Part shown: piece after piece, positions 55,951 to 64,000 of the stretch
Layout: each line of letters begins with the position of its first letter
Position numbering within the stretch: the first letter of the stretch is position 1
Assembly: GCA_900155495.1 (NCBI GenBank)
Contig: FTLJ01000232.1
Coordinates: forward strand, 1 to 64,000
From: Porogramme epimiltina
Taxonomy: Eukaryota > Basidiomycota > Agaricomycetes > Polyporales > Polyporaceae
Direction: 5' to 3'
DNA length: 64,000 bases
The notes under the pieces: generated by a model
The model's database searches: none
Seen by the model: only the letters and a program-made list of their open reading frames with translations
What the model was told of the DNA's origin: nothing
Translations under genes and position numbers: made by a program

Positions 55951-56496
55951 GCATCATGCTCAGCTTGAGGCCTGAGTGCGGACATTTCGGATTGTGTACT
56001 AACAGTGACATGGTGGATTTACAAGTTTCGCGAGCCCGGATACTGAATGCTCGGCGTGCACGCCTAGAGCAGACCCAGTATCCGGAGTCACCTGCGACAA
56101 AGGGGTGGCGAGTAGTACTTGATTTCTTGTATATGGCATACATACTATCAATCTTAGACCATGCCTTGGGAGGCACGTGATAGCACTCATGGCTCGATTC
56201 TCGCCGCGCTGAGCACTCGTTAGCGTGACAAAAAACCCCACCCCGCAAGCGGCTGAAGCCCGAATGCGGTCGCGAACCCAAAATGTGCAACAGTGATATC
56301 GATGGTGCACAGGTAAGGAACACACTCACGCCACAGGCCCGGCGTCTAAACCCTTTGAACCCAACTACAGTGACGGTGGGTCAACGCACCATAAAATACC
56401 ATTACCGATCGTTCTAACTTGAATGCTTATACGGCTGGTGTATAGACATACCGCCAGAGCGGCTTCAATCAATCAATTCTCCCGTTGACGACACCC
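55951..56496. other. Intergenic, DUF7918-C promoter
   Basis: About 545 bp. No gene. The GACGGTGGGTCAACG and CATAAAATACC words near 56370-56400 may belong to the promoter of copy C. Confidence 0.45.
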
Positions 56497-57810
56497 ATGC
56501 GCCTCGGAAACGCCGAAGTCTGGATCGAGTGCAACCAATCGGCGCTCCCAGAATACTCAACGGACTTAGTGTCGCAAAGAACGCCAGGTGGCCCCCAAAC
56601 CGCCGCTTGTTATGTGCCAAGCCAAGTCGGCATGGTGAGCTCTTACGAATTTGGGTCACAAACTCGACTAATACGTTTTACGGTGCAGACCTTTGCTGTG
56701 AACTGTCGTAGCTGGAGAGAAGAAGGTCGGGGGGACCTGGTAGCATCGATAGAGATAGACGGTGCTAAAGCAGGAGAAAAGTTTATCGAGGCACCGAAGA
56801 TAACATACCGGATTGACGGTATCCGAGTTAGCTCGAACATGAAGCAGAGGTTCCAATTTTCCAAAGTCGCACTCGTTGGTAATCCTCATTACTTAGTATG
56901 GTTCCAGGAGTGGCCGTCTCACCGACGGTGTCCTTTTCAGACAACGATGAGCTCATGCACAGGGAGACCCAAAATATAGGCACTATTAAGGTCTCCTTCT
57001 GGCACGTTCTCGTCACCGGATCCAAAGAACGCAACCTAGTCCCGGCGAAGAAGTTCGACGCGGTGGGCGACATACATGAACGTTCCAAGAAAGTGGGCAT
57101 CCACTGTGTATCGTATGTCTTCTTACCGTTGTCGTCTGAGGATGGAATGCACTAAATTGTGAACCCCAGTTTAGGGTCAAACGAACCACTCGGCTCCAAC
57201 TTCAAGCGTTCGAAGCCGAAGTTCCAAAAGACGGACAAACAGCCTCAGGCAGTGTTAGTCTTCCGGTATAGACCCCTAAGTCCGTGATGATAACGGTGTC
57301 ACCTTGACCCACGCTTCACTGATGGGCCCTGGGCACACAGACTTCCTGCAGGCCCAGGGAATTGCACCTCCAGAGCTGCCATCTCAGCCCAACGCCCACC
57401 CACGGACTTCCCCTGTAGAATCTACATCTCGAAATGCCTCCCGGCTGGCTCGGGATTCCCCTGATGAGGACAGGGACACGAAGCGACGCAAGATTGACGC
57501 CTCCATCGCCAATGATATGGAGGACGTCAAGCCGGACGTAAACGGATTGTCAAGGAGCGATGGAGAAGAGCTGAGAGCTCTGAAGGTGCGCGCGTGGCAT
57601 CCGTGATTCCTCGATGGCGCTCTTGACCCTCTCGACTAGGTCGACCTACGCAAGATCCTCGACAGAATCGACGCGCTCGAACAGCGGCAGGCTGCCTCCG
57701 CCACTTCTTCGCAAACCTCAGCGAAGAGAGAATCACAACCGCAAAGCCTGCCGCCCCGGTCTTCCAGCCAGGCAAATGCCGAGGTGATCGACCTGACACT
57801 CGACGAGTAG
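56497..57810 (+). CDS. DUF7918-family protein, copy C
   Basis: Six exons, 56497-56634, 56689-56878, 56941-57112, 57170-57279, 57341-57585 and 57640-57810; 341 residues. Landmarks: AEVWIECNQSALPEY, CYVPSQVGMTFAVNCRSW, VGDIHERSKKVGIH, LVFRYRPL and FLQAQGIAPPE; the C-terminus AEVIDLTLDE is again SUMO-interaction-like. Exon 4 is 110 nt as in A and B. It is the most diverged copy: the His-Trp of the HW(K/R)D motif is Cys-Arg here, and exon 1 carries a 12-nt insertion. A coiled-coil-like LRKILDRIDALEQRQA lies before the tail. Donor of intron 4 (GTCCGT) is weak but closes in phase. Confidence 0.85.
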
Positions 57811-60181
57811 TTGGTGGACGGCGCACCCGACATGTATCCCCCGTGCCCCCCTCTTTCCCGCTTTTTGTATTACAAGTCCATAGACTCGTCGCGCTTTTGA
57901 TCTAGTGGTAATTGTATTTTATCCCTTCGCACACCTCCCCGGCGACGCAGAGCCCCGCCTGCGTAAGCACTCTTGGATGATACAGAACCTGCGCCGGTCC
58001 GGACAGCCATTACACACAAACATGCGGCAAGTCGCCAGTCTCACGCTGCGCCGGGGAAGCCGCCTTTACGCCGCGGACCGCATGGGTGCATTTGCGCGCG
58101 GCCGCGTCGGCGCGCGCAGGTTCCACTACGCTAGTAGCGCAAGAGCTCCACTTTCCAGACGTCGATCGAAGAGATCCCAGGCGAGATTCGGGTGGTAGTG
58201 CACTGCACTACCTCTTGGCGGGGCGCTTAGCATCATGTGGGGGCCGCACCGACGCCGTCGACCAACCTTGGACCCACAACTTTTCCCGCCTCCTCGGGCC
58301 GGGTGCTACTGTGGCTCACTCGTCGCCGTGTGTACGCCGTACGTACCCCTCTATGCCGCCTAGAGGATCCCGACAATTCCGGATTTCCCAAGGACCCTGG
58401 AGGGGATCGCCGTCTACACCGTGACAGCCTCGCTCGGTCCGAGGTGCTCAAATCAACCCGCTCGAGCGCCGTGGCCGCTCCGCCGCCCGCGACGCGAGGG
58501 ATCTGCAGGAGAGGCGATAGCGAGCACTTGTACGCAGCCGGTGATTAACCCACCAATGAGCACCGGGGCACCAGGAGCACAGTCCCGGCCTGGGCCGTCC
58601 GACCTTCCAACGGGATCGTTCGCCACTACAAGACCCGCCCGACATCCCATGCGTACCAATGCGCGCCGCCTGACTAAGAGGCCACGAATGACTCGAAGCC
58701 CTCCCAGTGAACGGTACTGTATCAGCACTCGAAAGCATGAGCGGAAAGACGAGCAGATGCGCCCACGCCCGACCCAGCTGTGGCGGCGGCGGCGCATCTG
58801 CGGCCTGCCTGCTTGGTCGCCCCGTTCACGCTCGCCGCCGCCACGCGGTGCAGGCGCGCATATACCCATGTCCAAAAGATTCCTCCCCGGGGCGAGCCGC
58901 AGTAGATTTCCGCCGACCAAACCCCACCGCATCCATCTCGGCGCACCCCAACTCCTACCCATCCCATCCCAGGCGCAAAGTTAGATCTTCCCGACACCGC
59001 AGAGTCCACCCTCACCAGTGACCACCGCCCCCGAGGTCCGAGGTCCGAGCCCGACTTCGCGATCCAATTCGAGAAGTCGCGTGCGGCGTGTGCATCAGCG
59101 CGGCGGCGAACCCATCCACGCGTCCAACCTTGAGCATAAACCCTGGGCCCTGGGGCCTTTTAGGCCTGAGATCCGAGCTGTGGAAGAATCACCGCGGCGG
59201 GGCGCGGCAGAGTTCGATATGTCAGATATGCTCCGTGCAAAGTCGCGCGCAATCGGGGGGAACGGAGTGGACACACATCATTCGACCCCCCCCCCCGCGC
59301 GTATGTATAGACACGCCGCGCCACGCCAGACGCCATGCCGTGTCGCAACACGTACATGTGGGCGCACGCGCGCAGCGGTGTGGGCACACGGCTTTCGCGG
59401 ACGGTCGCACGTCGAGTCTTGGGAGCTTGGACGTTGAACGTCGAGCGTTGAGCACTGGGCGTTGGACCTCGGACCTCGGACAGACAGTGGACCCACCTCG
59501 AGGGCGGACGCGTACGGATAAATCATAAAACCACGGCTCCACCCCGGCGGCATCAGCGCCAGCATCAGCATCACGGCGGGGCGGCCCTGGGCCACCCACC
59601 CAAGCACTGGCAAGCAGTACGTAGAAGACAACAGAAAACAGAAAACAGAAGAAGGCGCACGGAAACCCACGAGAAGACGACCGGAAGGGAGCCCAGGGGA
59701 GCAGGGACAGCTTTGTAGCCATATGCATATAGCCCGCCGCAGCGTGCGTGCGGCCGCGTCGTGTCGGATGTACCGCACCGTGCACCGTGCGCCGTGCTCG
59801 GGGCGCACGACAAGGCGGACGGACGGACGGACGGGGGAGCCGAAGGCGCGTGTGCGGGGGAGTGAGTGTACAGTATGTAGAGGATCTAAGCTAGTAAATA
59901 ATAAATTAACGGGTAGCGACAGGGGTGAGCGGGTGTGTATATATGTACAGCGACTACAGAAGCCGGCGGGCGCATCCGCCCGCCCGCCGCCTGCCTATGC
60001 GGCGGGGGCGAAGTGTGGCGCCCGGTGTGTTACGCACATCGGGCGTGTTTGGTTTGGGGCCGGTGCGTTGCGGCCGACGGGTGCGAGCGGGGCGTCCGGG
60101 CACGAGCGAGTTTGTAGCGACGAGTATGAGTATATGCGCGTCAGCATCGACACGCGGTAAAAGACACAACACGCCATAACG
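57811..60181. other. 2.4-kb GC-rich stretch without a supported gene
   Basis: High GC with many overlapping Arg/Pro/Ala-rich frames, none with domains or coherent splicing. A C run lies at about 59288-59296, a degenerate GTTGAAC/GGACCTC array at 59429-59482, and an AT-rich island at about 59890-59912 (TAGTAAATAATAAATTAA). The right part may be the 3' UTR of the DUF7729 gene. Confidence 0.5.
59429..59482. repeat. Degenerate GTTGAACGTC/GGACCTC array
   Basis: Imperfect 8-10 bp words (GGACGTTGAACGTCGAGCG, then GACCTCGGACCTCGGAC) follow each other. It shares the word GTTGAACGTC with the array at about 2570-2670. Confidence 0.45.
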
Positions 60182-62127
60182 CTACAGCAGCCCGACCGCC
60201 GCCACGACTACAGCCGCCGCGACCGCCGCGGCCCAGCGCGCACGGAGCCCGGCGGCGCCGGACCCCGCCGCCTGCGCGGCGACGAACTCGGCGCCGCACG
60301 CGCGGTTGACCGTGCCCGCCGCGTCCGCGTACGTCTCCGCGAGCGCGTCGACGCCCGCGCCGCCCTCGGCGAACGCGCCCATGACGCGCTGCACGCACGC
60401 GTCGCACGACGGCACCGTCGCGTTCGGGAGCGGCAGCCCGAGCGGGAGCTGGTAGAGGTAGAGGTCCGCCGCGCTCGCGGCCTGCAGCGCGTCGACGTAG
60501 CAGTACGTGTCCGTGCTGTTGTTCACCGCGCACGCCGCGGTGCGCATCACCGAGTACGCTTGGAGGCCTGTGTGATTTGCCAAGGGGAAGGTGGGCGGGC
60601 GGGCGGGCGGAAAGGCGGGGCACGTGCGGGGCAGGACGGCGAGAGAAGGGCGGAGGGGCGGAGGGAGAAGGCGTGTGAGCGTCCGTTCGCACGAAAGACG
60701 GCCCCCGTGGAGGGGGGTTGACGTACCTGCGAGGGCATCAAGGACGACCGAGTTCTTCGCGCTCAGGTCCGTCTTGCAGCTCGTCTGGATGTTCTCCTCG
60801 AACCATGCCATGTTCGCGACGCACTGGTCCTCGCTCAGATCCGTGTTGCACGTCCCCCACAGGATAACGTTCAGCGCGGTGATGTTCTTTTGGCTCTGCT
60901 TCGATCGCCGCCGAGGTTAGCGAGCCGCGTTCTCAAACCCCATCCAGGGAGAGAAGGGGGAAAGTTCCGTGGCTCCCCACAGGCAGCCCCTGCGGGAGGG
61001 CTGGAGCGCCAGGACGTGCCAAAGACGGACGCAGGAAGGCGAAAGTGGACGTAACGCATCACGCGACCTCGCGCTCCGCGCCCCCGTTCCTTGGAGAGAA
61101 AAAGGAACACAGGAACGGGGGTGGGGCGGGTGTGTGCGGAAGATTTGAAATTTTTTGGAGAACGCCCTCCATCCCGGCGGAGGAGAGGAGCAGCGGTGGC
61201 CCGCTCGCTCCCCTCAGAGCCCGCCTGCCGTCCGTCCGTCCAGGGGATCCAGCCCTCCCACTCAAACACACCGTCTACGGCTCGAATCCACGATCGCAAA
61301 GTTTTAAAAATATAAACAGCGAAGGGAAAAGAAGGCGCGAACGGGTGGAAAGAGAATAAAAAAGGCAGGGGACCGGCCAAAGGGAGCGCACGGAGATCGA
61401 ATAGACTCACTGTGATGAACGCGTTCGAGTCCTGGACAAGGAGCGAGAACGGGCGGCACTCGCGGAACGCAGACGTCTGGGTCATGTTCATCATGAAGTC
61501 CTGGCAGCCGACGGTGGAGTAGTTGGTCGAGAACGTGTCGTCGAACGGCTGCGGGAAGGGCTTGGGCAGGTCCGGCGTGCCCGTCGGCACCGTCGCGCTC
61601 CCCGCGGTCACCGTCGGCGCGGCTGTTGATGAGGACGCGAGGGAGAGCGCGGTGCCCGTCGGCGTCGCGCTGCCCACAGTGGTCGCGGTCGATTCTGCGG
61701 GCACGGGCGCGGGGTCGGGATGCGCATGTCGTTTGTGCGGCGTCCAGTCGGCGACGGTCTGCCAGCTCGGGTCGCGGGTGGCGAAGACGTCGAGGGCGGC
61801 GGGGTGGGTGAGGAAGCGGGTGGAGAGGCCGATGAGGACGAGGGCGAGAGGCACGAGGACGGCGGCCCAGCGCGTGCGGCGGCCGGTGCGCTTCTTGAGC
61901 AGCTGCTGCTGGGCGAAGGTGTACGGATCCTCCTTCGGGGAGAGGGGGGCCTGGTCGTGTCTGGACGAGGGGGAGGGGGATCTGGAGCTGCTGGGGGAGG
62001 GGCTGAGGAAGGAATCATCGTGGAGATCAAGCCTGAGGGACGTGTCTGATGCGATCGTCGACGCCGAGGACGGTGTGCGGGGCGCGGTGGGTCGTCGGGG
62101 GTCCGGGGACGCTGGGGGCGTGAACAT
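60182..62127 (-). CDS. DUF7729-family membrane or cell-surface protein
   Basis: Three exons, 62127-61411, 60898-60727 and 60567-60182; 424 residues. The N-terminus is Ser/Pro-rich and cytosolic-looking, then one membrane segment (WAAVLVPLALVLIGL, about 87-101), a Thr/Ser/Ala-rich stalk, and the DUF7729 domain: GCQDFMMNMTQTSAFRECRPF, DSNAFI, LWGTCNTDLSEDQC, GLQAYSVMRTAAC, DTYCYVDAL and LYLYQLPLG. Cysteines are paired as in the family. The C-terminus is a hydrophobic Ala/Val tail, as in GPI anchors or a second membrane anchor. It probably sits at the plasma membrane or wall; no activity known. Exon 3 is extremely GC-rich. Intron 1 is about 510 bp, nearly nine times the usual length here; intron 2 is 159 bp. 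Confidence 0.82.
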
Positions 62128-64000
62128 GGTTGTGGACTAGAGACAGAGAAGGGGTATCGGGGGAGAAGGAGCGTGGGGTGGAAGGAGTGACAGGTGTTGG
62201 GGACAAGAGGCGAAGGGGAAGAAGCCCTGTTGGTGGTGCGCGGCCAGACAGGAATATGGGGGCGGAGGGGCGGGCGTTGTGCGGCGGTGCTGTTTCAATC
62301 GGAAGAAACAGATGCTGTTAGGATGGATCGTCCGGTCTGGACCGCGGGGTGGGGAGCGCGGAGGAGGGCACGCACCGAGCTATGTGGGCTGTCCGGTCAG
62401 GCTGGGAGAGTCTTGGGCGAACGAGACATCAGCGGGCGGGACGGGCGCTGGCAGGGGGAGGGCCGGACGGAGGAGGGAGCTCGTGGTGCGAGGCTGAGCT
62501 TGCGCGGGCAACACACCCACGCAGAGAAGGCCCATGGCCATCTGCTGTCGCTGTCGGACCCGGTCGAAAACGAAGCCCGCCGTCCTGGATCAGGCACGCG
62601 CCTGTCTTCGACCCTTGTTCCTCGCCACGTGACCGTGCGACGCGCCTGTCCCCGCCTTCCCCGGGCCCTCCTGGCCAATCGTGGCCGGTCGCTTGTCCCG
62701 CGCGACAGCTCCGGTGCGTCGAATCAACGCCCGCGATCAACCCCGTCCCCCGGGCGCCTCTCCCCTCCACGCCGCCTCAGCCTGACAGCGCAGACATGAT
62801 CGCCCACACGCGCGCTCGCCTCTTACTGCTCATCTAGCGTTAGTCCCGCCCACTCCTACTTTGCCCTGTCGGGATCGCTCTCCCCTCCGCCCTGCCCTTC
62901 GTCGGGGGGAAACTCGGTGCGGCGCCTGATGGCGCGGCAATGCGATTCCCCGTTTGTCTCAGGAACCTCGTCCACGCCCCACCCCGCATCGGAACAACGA
63001 GAACAGAACAGAACAACCTCACCGACGCATTTGGAAGCCCCCCGCCAAGAATAAGCGGGCGGACGGCGTCGACGCTTCCAGCGGGGGCGCGGAACAGCGT
63101 ACGAGCGTACACGAGCCGACTCAACAGTCGTTAGAGCGCACTGATCGCCGTACCACAAGAAGAGCGGAAACGGTTCGGGGACCTGCCTATCGTTAGGAGG
63201 ATGCGTTTCAGAGGCCTTGAGGGGAGTCACATAACCAGATACTCCCACCATTCAGTGGGCTTTTCTCGGCCCTGCGGCGGAAAACCAGCAGTATTGCGTA
63301 CGGTAACCTGTACTACAACGCATCCAATGACGTCACATGTTATCGCAGGCGTTGTGGAGCTCCGTGCGACGAGCGGACGAGCACACAAGCCCTCCCCCCC
63401 GCATCATGCACGACGAAAGAGCGGCACTCTCTCACAAACCCACCATCTCCCCCCCAGATGATATCATGCCCTCGTCCGATTACTGCACCCGCCAGCATCA
63501 CAGCACTGGGTCCTCTAAAGCAGTCCCCCTTTGATATCGATATCACACATACGCAGTGCACGCCCGCTCATCATTGCCCACGGCCGGAGCCGCACGCCTC
63601 GTGCCCGCCCCCCCTCCCCACCCGACGTGCCCGGCGTTCGTCCCTGGCCGTGGCGTGCCCGCAGGGCCGTGGTGACGTCGCGCTCCACTCCCCGTCCCTC
63701 GCGCCCTGGGGCAGGCTGATCGCAGGCCGCTGCTGCACCTGCAGGCTTCAGGCTGAGATGATGGCGGGAGGGGAGGAAGAGCGCGCGGGAGCGAGGGCAG
63801 GAAACGCGGCCCCAGGCGGCCGCGCGCAGGCGCGACCGACGCGGCTACCCGGACAGATCTTCGAGCGTCGTTGTTCCCGCACTTGGAGCACCGACAATGA
63901 ACGCGATGGCCAGAACTCGGGCGTCGCGGGGCTCGTCGGCCTTTAGACTTTGCGCGGTGGAGCCCGAGGAATGTTCCTCGTGCGGGACGCCAGGGGGCTA
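62128..64000. other. GC-rich stretch upstream of the DUF7729 gene
   Basis: No supported gene. It contains a TGACGTCA site at 63328-63335 and a perfect 12-nt palindrome GATATCGATATC at 63533-63544. The part up to about 62.4 kb probably holds the DUF7729 promoter. A gene running off the right end cannot be excluded. Confidence 0.5.

Noticed and set aside
1..64000. Transposons, CRISPR arrays, rRNA genes, viral elements
   Set aside because: No transposase, reverse transcriptase or integrase motifs, no regular spaced repeats and no rRNA-like conserved stretches were found by reading.

Overview
The window is nuclear DNA of a filamentous basidiomycete, most likely an Agaricomycete (mushroom or wood-rot class; the order is not determined). 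The evidence is genes cut by many 50-75 bp GT-AG introns with CTNAC-like branch sites, densely packed genes on both strands, strongly pyrimidine-rich core promoters, and families expanded in or limited to Basidiomycota (DUF6593, DUF7918, DUF7729). There are no operons, and I found no rRNA, tRNA, CRISPR array or intact transposon. All exon models were built by hand from splice signals, reading phase and recognised protein motifs; almost all close exactly in phase.

Layout. 1-4.2 kb: GC-rich non-coding DNA ending in the promoter of an arrestin-like gene (4255-6178, +). 6.2-11.7 kb: a gene-poor stretch. 11.7-17.7 kb: a 21-exon SPX-EXS phosphate transporter/sensor gene (SYG1/XPR1 type) and a zinc-finger gene, both +. 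18.0-24.8 kb, all minus: VPS16 (HOPS/CORVET vacuolar tethering), LSM8 (U6 snRNA ring) and a salicylate-hydroxylase-type FAD monooxygenase. 26.4-28.4 kb: a secreted GH28 polygalacturonase (+) with a 6-nt micro-exon. 28.7-32.1 kb: a DUF6593 gene and a chymotrypsin-fold protease-like gene (both -), the latter divergent from a RmlD/MAT2B-like NAD-binding gene (32.4-33.8 kb, +). 33.9-40.8 kb, all minus: a UDP-glycosyltransferase, a class C beta-lactamase-like gene broken by one in-frame TAG, and an HMG-box-like protein with a proline/tyrosine repeat. 43.75 kb: a 67-residue secreted peptide. 44.4-49.3 kb: a mitochondrial TPR protein (-) divergent from a HET-domain protein (+). 49.7-57.8 kb: three DUF7918 paralogues (+) with the same six-exon, same-phase structure, interleaved with two F-box/leucine-rich-repeat-like genes (-). 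60.2-62.1 kb: a DUF7729 membrane or cell-wall protein (-). The outer ends are GC-rich and apparently gene-free.

Housekeeping genes (SYG1, VPS16, LSM8, TPR protein) sit beside accessory genes for plant-wall breakdown, detoxification or secondary metabolism (GH28, monooxygenase, glycosyltransferase, beta-lactamase-like) and a candidate recognition/regulation block at 46.6-57.8 kb: a HET protein, F-box-like proteins and DUF7918 proteins that end in a SUMO-interaction-like motif. I think that block, the broken beta-lactamase-like gene, two one-base frame mismatches in neighbouring divergent genes, and the non-canonical GC-AG introns and micro-exons are the parts most worth a second look.
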